Source of the DNA: an uncultured Selenomonadales bacterium
GTDB lineage: Bacteria; Bacillota; Negativicutes; Selenomonadales; Selenomonadaceae
NCBI GenBank assembly: GCA_946183785.1
Contig: CAMHCS010000011.1
Location: 1 to 64,000, forward strand
Length of the DNA: 64,000 nt
Direction of reading: 5' to 3'
The notes beneath the pieces are model-generated. The model had not been told where the DNA came from, ran no database searches, and was given only the letters and a program-made list of their open reading frames with translations. Positions 18,517 through 26,485 of the stretch are shown here, piece after piece. Within the stretch, counting starts at the first letter, position 1; each line of letters starts with the position of its first letter. The position numbers were made by a program, and so were the translations under genes.

Positions 18517-18597
18517 GCAGATTCACGTTTCTTCCGAAGGAGTCGCTAGAGTGTCCATGTTTCCTCTGCCGCATCCTACGAAAAATTGTGAATCTGC
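18517..18597 (-). promoter_or_regulatory. Inverted repeat in the leader of porin copy 2
   Basis: GCAGATTCAC (18517-18526) and GTGAATCTGC (18588-18597) are perfect reverse complements and lie within the predicted untranslated leader. They could form a stem that closes a 60-base loop near the 5' end of the mRNA. No known riboswitch class is recognised; a role in mRNA stability or control is a guess. Confidence 0.5.
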
Positions 18598-18601
18598 GCT
18601 A

Positions 18602-18630
18602 AGAATAACACAGGATTATTACTATTGCAA
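18602..18630 (-). promoter_or_regulatory. Promoter of porin copy 2
   Basis: On the minus strand TTGCAA (18630-18625) and TATTCT (18607-18602) have a 17-base spacer. The layout matches the copy 1 promoter (TTGC-type -35, 17-base spacer, leader above 100 bases). An AT-rich stretch with ATAATTATCATT lies just upstream. Confidence 0.6.
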
Positions 18631-18695
18631 TAGTTTTTTTAAAATAATTATCATTTACTGGCAAAAATGTGAAGATTTTTTGCGTCACTACAAAA

Positions 18696-19271
18696 TCACA
18701 AATGCAGCGGAACAATCTCACAGTTCCGGACATGGGGCATCGACGGAAAGGAGCGCATCTTTTCCCCGACAGACATATCAGGCGCGCGGAGTGCAAGCTG
18801 CACGCATTTGATGAACTGCTCGTGGGAGAAGATGACGATATGCTGCTCCCAGCGGCTTGCGAGGTGCTCTATCGCTAAATCTGCCCGTGCCATGACGTCC
18901 CGGAAGGTCTCGGCGTCTCCGCCGTCAAGGTAATCGGGATCGAGACGCTCCCAGTAGGCTACGACGCGCGGTCTTCGATCGGCGGTAGTGGTGCCGACGC
19001 AGGTGGCAGGAGAGAGGTAGGTGAACTCGTGGACTTCGGGCCAAATTTCCATTGGGATATACGGATAGCGAGCCGCCGTCGGAGCCGCCGTCTCCCACGC
19101 ACGCCGAAACGGCGACGAGACGATCAGGTCGGGCGTGAAGGGGAGCTTTTCCGAGAGCGCCTTCGCCTGCTCAACGCCAAGCGGCGACAGCGGGAACGAG
19201 GAGCGGTTCTCGGTGGGCATCCCCGCGTTCCCGACGCTCTGCCCATGGCGAATCCAAAGAATTTCTTTCAT
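18696..19271 (-). CDS. Histidine phosphatase family protein
   Basis: The 191-residue protein has the RHG signature near its N-terminus (LWIRHGQSVGNAG), where the histidine is phosphorylated in catalysis, an SPFRRAWETA motif with the second conserved arginine, and IVIFSHEQF with the second catalytic histidine. The family includes phosphoglycerate mutases and many phosphatases; the substrate is not predictable. The ATG at 19271 lies 7 bases after GAGGA. It starts 21 bases after the permease gene and probably belongs to the thiD transcription unit. Confidence 0.88.
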   Translation of the reverse strand: MKEILWIRHGQSVGNAGMPTENRSSFPLSPLGVEQAKALSEKLPFTPDLIVSSPFRRAWETAAPTAARYPYIPMEIWPEVHEFTYLSPATCVGTTTADRRPRVVAYWERLDPDYLDGGDAETFRDVMARADLAIEHLASRWEQHIVIFSHEQFIKCVQLALRAPDMSVGEKMRSFPSMPHVRNCEIVPLHL

Positions 19272-19292
19272 GGTCAAATCCTCAACTTAGTT

Positions 19293-20045
19293 TTACAGTA
19301 CTCTTATTGCGGTCCAGATCGTGTGCAGGCACATGACGACGAGAATGACGTAGAGCGCCTGCCGGAATTCCTTCGCAGGGACGCGGCCGGCCGCCACGCT
19401 GCCCGCTGCTACGCCGAGAGCCAGCGCCGGAATCACATAGACGGCTTCATGGAGCGCTTCGGTGAAGTCTACGCCGCCCAGATAAAAAGCGGTCAGCGCG
19501 AGGATGTTGCTCGCCGCGAAGAAGGTGCAGGCCGTGGCACGGATTTCCTGCGGAGTGAGCCGGGTGTGGGCGAAATAAAGGATCAGCGGCGGCCCGCTCA
19601 TGCCCGTGGTGGTCGCCGACGTCCCGGCGATCAGGCCGGTGATGAAGCTGTTGCGCGGGCGCAGTCTGGCGTGCAGGTGGAAAATCTGCATGACCGTCAG
19701 CGAGAAGAGAATTACGATGCTGACTACGAGCTTCAGCCAAAGGGGAGGGATCGCCTGGTAGATACGAAGACCGATGGGCTGTCCCATCAGCGCTCCCAGC
19801 GTCAGCCAGCCGACAAGGGCAAACTGCGTATGGCGGCGCAGGAAAAAGCTCTGGGTAACGTTGCCGCAGCAGGCGAAAATCGCGACAATCAGGATCACGA
19901 GCTTCGGATCGTAAAAATACATCAGCAGCGGTGAGGCGATCATCACGAGGCCGAAACCCGTCGCGGACTGGAGGAACGCGGCGGCGAAAACAGAGGCCGC
20001 AGGACCGACGTGCGCGGCGAAGGCGTCGGGCGTCAGGTCAGGCAT
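19293..20045 (-). CDS. TauE/SafE-family membrane permease
   Basis: The 250-residue protein is almost wholly hydrophobic with about eight membrane spans, and has the family-typical repeats GFGLVMIASPLLMYF and TGLIAGTSATTTGMSGPPLILYF. Members export or import sulfite, sulfonates or other small organic anions. Its ATG at 20045 lies inside the end of thiD, with an 8-base overlap, which implies translational coupling. The link to thiD suggests a role with a thiamine precursor or a sulfur compound, but this is inference; substrate unknown. Confidence 0.85.
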   Translation of the reverse strand: MPDLTPDAFAAHVGPAASVFAAAFLQSATGFGLVMIASPLLMYFYDPKLVILIVAIFACCGNVTQSFFLRRHTQFALVGWLTLGALMGQPIGLRIYQAIPPLWLKLVVSIVILFSLTVMQIFHLHARLRPRNSFITGLIAGTSATTTGMSGPPLILYFAHTRLTPQEIRATACTFFAASNILALTAFYLGGVDFTEALHEAVYVIPALALGVAAGSVAAGRVPAKEFRQALYVILVVMCLHTIWTAIRVL

Positions 20046-20883
20046 TTGTCTGGACTCCCGTATATTCGCTTTGCGAGGCGAAGCCGTGATGCAGCGGCCC
20101 GCTGCCGTTCCCCATGTCCAGCCCTGCGGCGAGGGCGCCTGTAACATAGGATTTCGCGCGTCGCACTGCGTCCGAGAGGTTCATGCCTTTTGCAAGGTTC
20201 GACGCGATGGCGGTGGAGAGAGTACAGCCGGTGCCGTGCGTGTTCAGCGTCATGACACGTTCCCCGGGAAACACCTCGACGTCTTCATGGGTGACGAGCA
20301 CGTCGTCCGAACGGCCCATGGCATGTCCTCCCTTAGCCAGCACCGGAGCCCCCAGCCGGGCGAGGACGCGCTTTGCAGCTTCAACGCGCGTTTCCAGTAC
20401 ATTGTAGTCCTCCACGCTTTCCGGCGAGCCGCCGGCCAGCTGGTCCAGCACGTAAAGCTCCGGCAGGTTCGGCGTGACGACTTCCGCCATCGGGAGGAGA
20501 TTCGCTGCCAGCGCCCCCGCCGCGTCCTCGGAGAGGAGTCGCGAGCCGCTGGCCGCGACGATGACCGGGTCGACAACGATATGCTGGGCGCCGTGCTCGA
20601 AAAGACGATCGGCAATGGTGCGGATCAGGGGGACGGAGGCGACCATGCCGATTTTTACCGCGTCGGGGCGGATGTCGTCGAAGACCGCGTCGATTTCCTG
20701 CGCGAGGAATTCCGGAGGGACTTCGTGGATGCCCGTGACGCCCATGGTGTTTTGCGCCGTCAGCGCGGTCACTGCGCTCATCGCGTAAACGCCGTTCGAG
20801 AGCGCCGTCTTGATGTCGGCCTGAATACCCGCGCCGCCGGACGAATCGCTTCCGGCAATAGAAAGTACGGAAGGAAGACGCAT
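20038..20883 (-). CDS. thiD: Hydroxymethylpyrimidine (phosphate) kinase ThiD
   Basis: Phosphorylates HMP and HMP-phosphate to the pyrimidine precursor of thiamine. The 281-residue ribokinase-fold protein has SIAGSDSSGGAGIQADIKT at the N-terminus, AVTALTAQNTMGV, and the C-terminal anion-hole motif NTHGTGCTLSTAIASNLA. AGAAGG precedes the ATG. A -10-like TATAGT lies at 20925-20920. I looked for a TPP riboswitch in the short leader and found none. No other thiamine synthesis gene is in the window, so it may act in HMP salvage. Confidence 0.95.
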   Translation of the reverse strand: MRLPSVLSIAGSDSSGGAGIQADIKTALSNGVYAMSAVTALTAQNTMGVTGIHEVPPEFLAQEIDAVFDDIRPDAVKIGMVASVPLIRTIADRLFEHGAQHIVVDPVIVAASGSRLLSEDAAGALAANLLPMAEVVTPNLPELYVLDQLAGGSPESVEDYNVLETRVEAAKRVLARLGAPVLAKGGHAMGRSDDVLVTHEDVEVFPGERVMTLNTHGTGCTLSTAIASNLAKGMNLSDAVRRAKSYVTGALAAGLDMGNGSGPLHHGFASQSEYTGVQTNA

Positions 20884-20959
20884 ATGGATGCCTTCTTTCT
20901 TACAAAAACTTACTCTTTCACTATACCATATTCTCCGTCGAGCGGAAACACTTTACGCA

Positions 20960-20990
20960 AAAAAACAGCCCCCGAAATTCGGAGGCTGTT
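20960..20990 (-). terminator. Terminator after the FPD-repeat protein
   Basis: On the minus strand AACAGCCTCCG and CGGGGGCTGTT form a stem followed by a run of T residues, 11 bases after the stop codon at 21001. Confidence 0.85.
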
Positions 20991-21000
20991 GCTTTTTCCG

Positions 21001-21327
21001 TTACGGCAAACCGGGGAAAGAATTCACATATTGAATCTTGATGTCGGGAAACGAATTGACGAACTGGATCTTGAAGTCGGGGAACGATTCCACAAACTGC
21101 CACTGGCCGATCTTGTCGGGGAACGACTCGACGACCTGCACTTTGAGGTCGGGGAACGAGTTGACGATCTGCACCTTGATGTCCGGGAAGGCGTCGACGA
21201 CCTGTACCTTGCCCGCGAGGCGGATGCCTTTGTAGTAGCCGTCGGAGTTGATCTTCGACGCGGCGGAGGCCGTGGAGACGAGCAGTGTCAGCATCAGGCA
21301 GACGAATAAACAAATCTTTTTTTTCAC
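21001..21327 (-). CDS. Secreted FPD-repeat protein, candidate septoil (7_1) knot
   Basis: The 108-residue precursor has a signal peptide (cleavage near residue 22) and then an 11-residue repeat whose core is V(D/N/E)(A/S)FPD followed by (I/L/F)K(V/I)Q. FP dipeptides stand at 47, 58, 69, 82, 93 and 104, spaced 11, 11, 13, 11 and 11; the fourth repeat carries a two-residue KIGQW insertion. Each repeat would give one short strand and one turn. From memory, this pattern fits the septoil-knot family, small proteins predicted to form a 7_1 knot; I could not check it. The start is GTG, 9 bases after AGGAAG. It is exported, monocistronic and of unknown role. Confidence 0.75.
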   Translation of the reverse strand: MKKKICLFVCLMLTLLVSTASAASKINSDGYYKGIRLAGKVQVVDAFPDIKVQIVNSFPDLKVQVVESFPDKIGQWQFVESFPDFKIQFVNSFPDIKIQYVNSFPGLP

Positions 21328-21350
21328 AGAAATACACTTCCTTTCTGTAT

Positions 21351-21446
21351 ACTCCTTCCGCCCCTTCGGGGCACCTCCCTCAAAGAGGGAGGCATGTCAC
21401 CCTCTTCATGGGGGATGACAGCGAAGTTGACAGAGGGAGTTTTAGT
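21351..21446. repeat. Intergenic palindromic repeat of the CCTCCCTC-AAAGAGGGAGG type
   Basis: This stretch is built of stacked small hairpins: CCCCTTCGGGG, CCTCCCTCAAAGAGGGAGG, and CCCTCTTCATGGGGG, ending GACAGAGGGAGTTTTAGTTAG. It codes for nothing evident. Similar hairpin arrays are common dispersed repeats between genes in gut Firmicutes, from general knowledge. It fills the space between the two minus-strand genes at 21001 and 21458. Confidence 0.65.
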
Positions 21447-21457
21447 TAGTTCCATTC

Positions 21458-22033
21458 TTATCGCCACGGGTCTTTCGATGCGGGGACGCGGATGCCGGGG
21501 AGCAGACCGACGTGGTTCCAGAGGAACCATTCGCCTGTCGAGGGCTTCAGCCGGAGCGTAATCGGCCGCGGGCTGTCCGCGCCGCCGCTTCGGATATAGA
21601 GTGTGGCATACCCTTCGGTCATGTAGCTGTTCGGATTATCCGAGACGGTAACGCTGTATGGTTGGAGCGGAGTGTAATCGTTTTCCGGCGTCGCGCCATT
21701 GAAATGGGAGCGCGCCACATAGTCCCGGTCCTTCAGCAGCTGGTCCTTCAAAAGCTGAATTTCCTGGGGCGACAGCGGGCGCGGCCCGCGAAGCGCGTTC
21801 AGCATGGCGATTCCCGTCTCCTGGTCCTCAGTGAAGCGGACGAGGGCGACGACGGTGAGCGCGGCAGTTTCCTCCGGTGTCTTGCAGGGCGCGACCTCCG
21901 CCGCTGTCTGCGGCAGCGCGTCAAATTCAACGCGCACCCAATACTCTGAGGACTCCAGCTTCATCGCTGCCTCGACAGGCGCCACGCACAACAGGACGGC
22001 AAACAATACCCCGAACAGAATCCGATACTTCAT
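21458..22033 (-). CDS. Exported protein, probable DUF6935 family
   Basis: The 191-residue precursor has a signal peptide ending PVEA. The second half (LQPYSVTVSDNPNSY, then YATLYIRSGGADSPRPITLR and GEWFLWNHVGLLPGIRVP) is what I remember as DUF6935; that assignment is from memory. A helical segment with SPQEIQLLKDQLL stands in the middle. Three ATG codons occur in a row; I chose the third, at 22033, because GGAGG ends 7 bases before it. Role unknown. Confidence 0.75.
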   Translation of the reverse strand: MKYRILFGVLFAVLLCVAPVEAAMKLESSEYWVRVEFDALPQTAAEVAPCKTPEETAALTVVALVRFTEDQETGIAMLNALRGPRPLSPQEIQLLKDQLLKDRDYVARSHFNGATPENDYTPLQPYSVTVSDNPNSYMTEGYATLYIRSGGADSPRPITLRLKPSTGEWFLWNHVGLLPGIRVPASKDPWR

Positions 22034-22053
22034 CATCATGCCTCCCCATTTCA

Positions 22054-22086
22054 TCTTCACTCTGCGCTCTTCACATTCCACTCTTT
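22054..22086. repeat. Fragment of the GAGTG-type intergenic repeat
   Basis: Reverse orientation of the purine-rich words seen at 8304-8444 and 28380-28440 (TTCACTCTGCGCTCTTCAC, then CCACTCTTTTTT). It lies between the nucleoside hydrolase and the DUF6935-like gene on the minus strand. The T-run is on the plus strand and so does not terminate the minus-strand gene. Confidence 0.4.
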
Positions 22087-22087
22087 T

Positions 22088-23182
22088 TTACAGCGTCCCG
22101 AATATGTCGTGGATAATCCACAAAACTTTCTTTTCGTCGATGGTTTTGATGATGCGCGCTTTCTGTGTGCCTTCGGGCTGCACTCTGATGTAGGCGAGGG
22201 TCTGTCCGTAGGACGGCGACCAGACGTCGTTGACGTCGATGGGCATTGTGACTTCCTCCAGGATCACTGACGGATCGACAATCAGCGCGGCGGCCAGCAC
22301 GTCCCATATGAAGGTCGGCCCGCTGATGTTTTCAAGTCGCTCCGCGAGGTAGTGACGCGCCATCATCTTGTTGAATTCGGGCTTCTTGATGATATGTTTG
22401 AAGCCGAAAAAGTCTTCCTTTGTCAGTCGCATTTTCTCGCAGGCGTCCAGCGGCACGATGATTTGTTCTTTCCAGGGTGCACGCATGACCTTCTTCGCCG
22501 ACTCCGGGTCAATCCAGACGTTGAATTCCGCCGCCGGGGTCACGTTGCCCTGCTGAAAGAACGCGCCACTCATGTAGACGATGCGTTTCGCCATCGGCGC
22601 AATCTCCGGCGCCTTTTCAAGGGCCTTCGCGAGATTCGTGCAAGGGCCGATAGCCATGATCGTTACTTCGTCCGGATGCTCCTTGACGGTGCGGATAATC
22701 ATATCCTCCGCCGCCTCGTCCACCGGGCCGAATGTTGGCTCGCTGCTGCCGTAATGGGAATGGTATGCGGCCTGCCAGTCCTTCGGGCGGGCGTAACCGG
22801 CAGCTCCCATGTGGGCGTCGTGGCCGCGGCCGAAGGTTTTCGTTTCTTCGTCGATCTTATGGAATCGCTCAATGGTCTCGGGGCGCGGCTCGCCCATTGC
22901 CACGGGAATGTTCGTGGCGCCCATGCCCTCAAGCTGGCGGATGGTGAACGCGACGCCGTCCTCGGCCCACGTGTTGCCGGTTACGACGGTCACGCCCAGG
23001 AGCTCCGTTTCCGCTGAACGTTGCAGGATCATCATCGCGACGCCGTCGTCGAACATTTCGACCATATCTGCGTCGAGTAATACCATTTCCTTCGCTTCAG
23101 CGCTCGGCGCGGCGAAAGTGAAAGCCGTCGCCGCCGCGAGGCAGCAGACCGCGCGGCCGCATTTTTTTAGTAAATTTTTCAC
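22088..23182 (-). CDS. Exported nucleoside hydrolase-family protein
   Basis: The family cleaves the N-glycosidic bond of nucleosides. The 364-residue protein has a signal peptide (cleavage near AEA/KEM at residue 30), unlike the cytoplasmic members. The calcium-binding N-terminal aspartate cluster reads DADMVEMFDD (37-46), two residues longer than the usual DxDxxxDD. Other family features are present: GVTVVTGNTW, ITIMAIGPCTNLA-like VTIMAIGPCTNLAKAL, an asparagine-rich AAEFNVWIDPESA, and a WDVLAAALIVDP segment near the C-terminus. It starts at GTG behind GGGGGAG. Its probable job is nucleoside scavenging outside the cytoplasm. Confidence 0.85.
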   Translation of the reverse strand: MKNLLKKCGRAVCCLAAATAFTFAAPSAEAKEMVLLDADMVEMFDDGVAMMILQRSAETELLGVTVVTGNTWAEDGVAFTIRQLEGMGATNIPVAMGEPRPETIERFHKIDEETKTFGRGHDAHMGAAGYARPKDWQAAYHSHYGSSEPTFGPVDEAAEDMIIRTVKEHPDEVTIMAIGPCTNLAKALEKAPEIAPMAKRIVYMSGAFFQQGNVTPAAEFNVWIDPESAKKVMRAPWKEQIIVPLDACEKMRLTKEDFFGFKHIIKKPEFNKMMARHYLAERLENISGPTFIWDVLAAALIVDPSVILEEVTMPIDVNDVWSPSYGQTLAYIRVQPEGTQKARIIKTIDEKKVLWIIHDIFGTL

Positions 23183-23291
23183 TGGACACTCCCCCTGAGA
23201 TATTGTAAAGTAAATTCATAATATTATATTATCCCATCCGGAAGGAAAAGAAAATAGGCATTAGGTATTTTTCAGGCGGGAGGAAACGGCA

Positions 23292-23906
23292 ATGAAACCT
23301 AACAGGAAATGGGTTGCCGCGATGATGCTGGGCGCCGCGTTGGCGACGGGGACGCCCTGCGTGTCGGCGGACTCGTCAGTGGAGACGGTTGGAGCAAGTA
23401 CGTTCCTCTATATGGAAACATCGGAAGTTTGGCTGACGGAGGACGTGAAGGCCGTGAACAGGAAGGACGGCTCCATCGCGCTGATCGACAAGGACGGCAA
23501 GCAGAAGATGGCCATGAAAAACATTGACGCCGCCGGAGGAGGCGTGGCCTTCTATGTGCGGGAGCTTCGCGTTCCGGGAGAGCCCAAGCGCTTCTGGGAA
23601 ATTTTCGCCACCGTGGGCGCCCATGACAAGAACTGCGGCTATTGGATGATTTCCGAGGAAAACGGTAAATGGCGCTTCGAGCTGATGGTGGAACAACTTA
23701 TCGCCGTGGGTTACAATGCGATGGAATGGCATCTGTTGAACTCGGATATCGAAAACGGGCAATATATTTTGAAAAGCACCGTCGAGTATATGCCGGAGGG
23801 CGCGCAGTATCAGTACGAACGCAAATTCCTGGTGGACTGGCAGGCGGAAGTGGTATACTCCGAAAAGACCAGGTCGTTCCTGATGCGTCAGCTGCCGTTG
23901 GGGTGA
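23292..23906 (+). CDS. Exported protein of unknown function
   Basis: The 204-residue precursor has a signal peptide (MKPNRKWVAAMMLGAALATG..., cleavage near VSA/DSS). The mature part is rich in short beta strands and contains FLYMETSEVWLTEDVKAV and RELRVPGEPKRFWEIFATV. Not recognised. GGGAGGAA lies before the ATG. It is divergent from the nucleoside hydrolase, and the 109-base gap presumably holds both promoters. Confidence 0.75.
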   Translation: MKPNRKWVAAMMLGAALATGTPCVSADSSVETVGASTFLYMETSEVWLTEDVKAVNRKDGSIALIDKDGKQKMAMKNIDAAGGGVAFYVRELRVPGEPKRFWEIFATVGAHDKNCGYWMISEENGKWRFELMVEQLIAVGYNAMEWHLLNSDIENGQYILKSTVEYMPEGAQYQYERKFLVDWQAEVVYSEKTRSFLMRQLPLG

Positions 23907-24038
23907 AAGGAGTAAAAGAGTAGGGCTTTTGTCTTTTTCCGCGTAAAGATGAAAGATTTTGGCAGGAAATTTCAATAGAATATCGAAACTATAATTGAAT
24001 TTTGAAATTTCGCGATGCGCGGAATCGAGGGATAATGA

Positions 24039-25049
24039 ATGAAGGCATGGGCTATCGGCGTTCTGACGGCCGTCCTTTTCGGGACGGCTGTTGGGGCGCC
24101 TGTTTGTTTTGCGGCGGATGAGGACGTGGAGATCGACGGCGGCACGCAGGACAGCTCTGTGCGCCACGCCTCGCCCGTGGCAATCTCTTCGACGGATATC
24201 TCCTCGTTCCGTTTGCGGTTCCAGTACAGCATGGATTATGGCGCGGAGGACGAGCTGCGGGGGCGCTACCCGTCGGGCTGGTACGATCTGCGGTTGGAAA
24301 AGAGTGAGAACGGCGCCGACTGTCATCTTGAATATTGGGCGGAGGGAAGGCCGGGCCGCAAGGCGGATTTTCCTGTCGACGCCGAAGCTCTCGCACGCCT
24401 CGACCGACTGTTGAAGGCGCATGACGTGGCGCAGATCGACGGCCATTCGCTCTACAATTCCGCGTTGGGCGATGACATGAGCATGGAGGTCCGTTACGAG
24501 AGCGGCGAGACGATCCGCGCCGACGGGCAGGGCGGCGATGTGAAGCCGGACGCCAGATATTACCGGGAGGAATGGTTCATCGACTTTTTCCGCGCACTGG
24601 GTCGCGAATATGGTCGTGACACGCTGGGACCCGCGCTGAAATATTGTTCCTACGAATGCGGCGGCGGCAAGCCCGGCGGTTTTCTCATGATGAGGATCTC
24701 GACGCAAAGGGACGGGACCGTGATGGCGGTGATGGAAACTCGGAGCCGGTACGACGCGCCGACGGTTCGTCGTGAACGCGAGGCGTCGCCGGACAAGCTT
24801 GAGGAACTGGCGGCGTTGATCGACCGAGGCGATCTGTTCCATTGGGCGAAGCCAACCTGGGACAGGATCGATATCCTCGACGGGGATACCGTCGACGTCT
24901 CCTTCGACTATGCGGACGGGAGCGACGCCAGCCTCTCCGATACCCGCGAGATGCCGAAAGAGGGTTTTGAAGCGATCAGGAAGGTGAAGGCGTTCCTGTG
25001 GGAACTTTTGAAGGACGCGCCTCAGGTGGACAAGGGGGATGCACGATGA
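24039..25049 (+). CDS. Exported paralogue of the heat-shock-operon lipoprotein
   Basis: The 336-residue precursor has a cleavable signal peptide (cleavage near CFA/ADE) but no lipobox at the end of the leader. It resembles the protein at 4670-5692 along its length: SSTDISSFRLRFQY against [14 protein letters not shown], a helix with the linear order LARLDRLLKAHDV against [13 protein letters not shown], then a YSNG/YASG-type strand and a second copy of the same pattern. Function unknown. It overlaps the next gene by ATGA, so the two form a unit. Confidence 0.8.
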   Translation: MKAWAIGVLTAVLFGTAVGAPVCFAADEDVEIDGGTQDSSVRHASPVAISSTDISSFRLRFQYSMDYGAEDELRGRYPSGWYDLRLEKSENGADCHLEYWAEGRPGRKADFPVDAEALARLDRLLKAHDVAQIDGHSLYNSALGDDMSMEVRYESGETIRADGQGGDVKPDARYYREEWFIDFFRALGREYGRDTLGPALKYCSYECGGGKPGGFLMMRISTQRDGTVMAVMETRSRYDAPTVRREREASPDKLEELAALIDRGDLFHWAKPTWDRIDILDGDTVDVSFDYADGSDASLSDTREMPKEGFEAIRKVKAFLWELLKDAPQVDKGDAR

Positions 25050-26377
25050 AAAGGAAAAAGATCGCGGCGGCGCTGGCCGTACTGGCGTTTTTCGGCGCGC
25101 CGCTTTTCGCGCCCTGGGGGGCACCCTTGCAAACGGCGGAGGCGGCTTCCGCCTCGCGGGATGTGGACAGGACGCCGTATAATCAGAACGCCGAAGTCGA
25201 TCCCTACGGGCGCGGACCTGCTCGCCCGCTTCCGGCGATACTTCGGGAACGGCGGGAGACGGTGGAAGGCGTCAACTGGAAAATGCCGTGGTCAGGCTTC
25301 GGCTGCTTCGAAAGCCCCGGCGAGCTGGAGCGTCTTTTCTCGATCCTCGGCGGCGAAGCCGAAGAGGAGGAAGCGACGGCGCTGGCCGGGGAAAGCATGG
25401 CGATTTACCACAGCCGGTATGTGCAGCGCATGGACGGGGTCGTCACCAGCATCTTAGAGTCCCACGCCGCTTATCAGGGCGGCCATCGCGGTCGGTACGG
25501 CGTCACGGGGCGAAATTTCAATTCAAGGAGAGGCGAGGAGCTGGCGCTTGACGACGTCTTTGTGGATACGGGAGCGCTGCCCGGTTTGATTGCCGAGCGG
25601 CTTCGCGCCGATTATCCGGGGGTGGTTTTCCGGGATGATTTAGAGGACAGTCTTTTCAATCAGTTGGAGGAAGGCCATCTGCAATGGACCCTGTTCGCGC
25701 GGGGCGCGACCTTCTACTTTACGCCTCGGAGCATCGTTCCCACGGCGGATCGTTACGACACGGGGCTGATGGTTTACACGGCGACAATCTTTTTCGGCGA
25801 CGCGCCGGAGCTTTTCATCGAGCCTTACAACTTCGGGGCGGCGGCATGGAGCTTCGAGGTGGAGCCGTTCATGCCCGTTCGCGTACCGCTGGGCGACGGC
25901 TCGACGGCGATGCTGCAGGTGGGCGGGAACAAGATTCGTCTCGGCGACCATGAACTCGCCGAGGAGGAGGCGCTGCGCTATCGGCGCTTCACTTTCGTCA
26001 GCCTGATGGACGGGCGGCGCTATCTTTACGCGGACGTCGCTCCCCGTGACAAATCTCTGCCCCACGAGCTTCGCGTCTATCAGCTCTCGGCGGAGGGCGT
26101 CGAACGGCTGCCGGGCTCGCGGCCTTACACGATGCTGGCGTCGCCGCCCGGCGACGAGGAGGACCGGCTGATCCTCCCGATGATCTCGCCGGGGAATTTC
26201 TGCCTGTGCGAAGCGGTGGCGCCCGGAGAGGAGCCGGCCGAGCCTTACCGCTGGATGAAGATTATTGACGTGATACGCGCCGACCACCGCCAGCTCTATG
26301 AAGAAGAGATGGCACGCGCCCGCTACCACGTCGGCTCGGACGGCTGGCCCGAGGAAGGCTCGATGGGGGGCTATTAG
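25046..26377 (+). CDS. Exported protein, divergent DUF3298/RsiV-like
   Basis: The 443-residue precursor starts with a signal peptide (MKRKKIAAALAVLAFFGAPL...). The central part follows the order of the DUF3298 fold: a strand with VVTSILESHAAYQGGHRGRY, then a NFNSRRGEELALDDVFVD strand-turn, then LFARGATFYFTPRSIVP. The same order occurs in the protein at 28459-29808, which has the more standard YTGGAHG motif. The start overlaps the previous stop (ATGA) and follows AAGGGGG. DUF3298 is known from anti-sigma factor RsiV and deacetylase PdaC, where it binds peptidoglycan or lysozyme; the role here is not known. Confidence 0.75.
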   Translation: MKRKKIAAALAVLAFFGAPLFAPWGAPLQTAEAASASRDVDRTPYNQNAEVDPYGRGPARPLPAILRERRETVEGVNWKMPWSGFGCFESPGELERLFSILGGEAEEEEATALAGESMAIYHSRYVQRMDGVVTSILESHAAYQGGHRGRYGVTGRNFNSRRGEELALDDVFVDTGALPGLIAERLRADYPGVVFRDDLEDSLFNQLEEGHLQWTLFARGATFYFTPRSIVPTADRYDTGLMVYTATIFFGDAPELFIEPYNFGAAAWSFEVEPFMPVRVPLGDGSTAMLQVGGNKIRLGDHELAEEEALRYRRFTFVSLMDGRRYLYADVAPRDKSLPHELRVYQLSAEGVERLPGSRPYTMLASPPGDEEDRLILPMISPGNFCLCEAVAPGEEPAEPYRWMKIIDVIRADHRQLYEEEMARARYHVGSDGWPEEGSMGGY

Positions 26378-26485
26378 AGAGTGAGGAGGTATTCCTCAAA
26401 TCCTTTCATCATTTCGCATTATTTTTCAGCAGCTTTTGGAATTGGGCAACGTCCCGATTTTGAAATAAAAAAAGGAGGCAATGAT

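Noticed and set aside
18639..18658. Possible Fur box upstream of porin copy 2
   Set aside because: ATAATTATCATT resembles half of the Fur consensus, but the other half is poor and the stretch is simply AT-rich; it lies upstream of the -35 box, an unusual place for Fur repression.
20884..20960. TPP riboswitch before thiD
   Set aside because: The leader is under 80 bases and has none of the conserved TPP-riboswitch words, so none is called.
23376..25124. Long minus-strand frame (582 codons) opposite two exported-protein genes
   Set aside because: It crosses two convincing plus-strand genes with signal peptides and ribosome sites and an intergenic gap, and has no recognisable domain.
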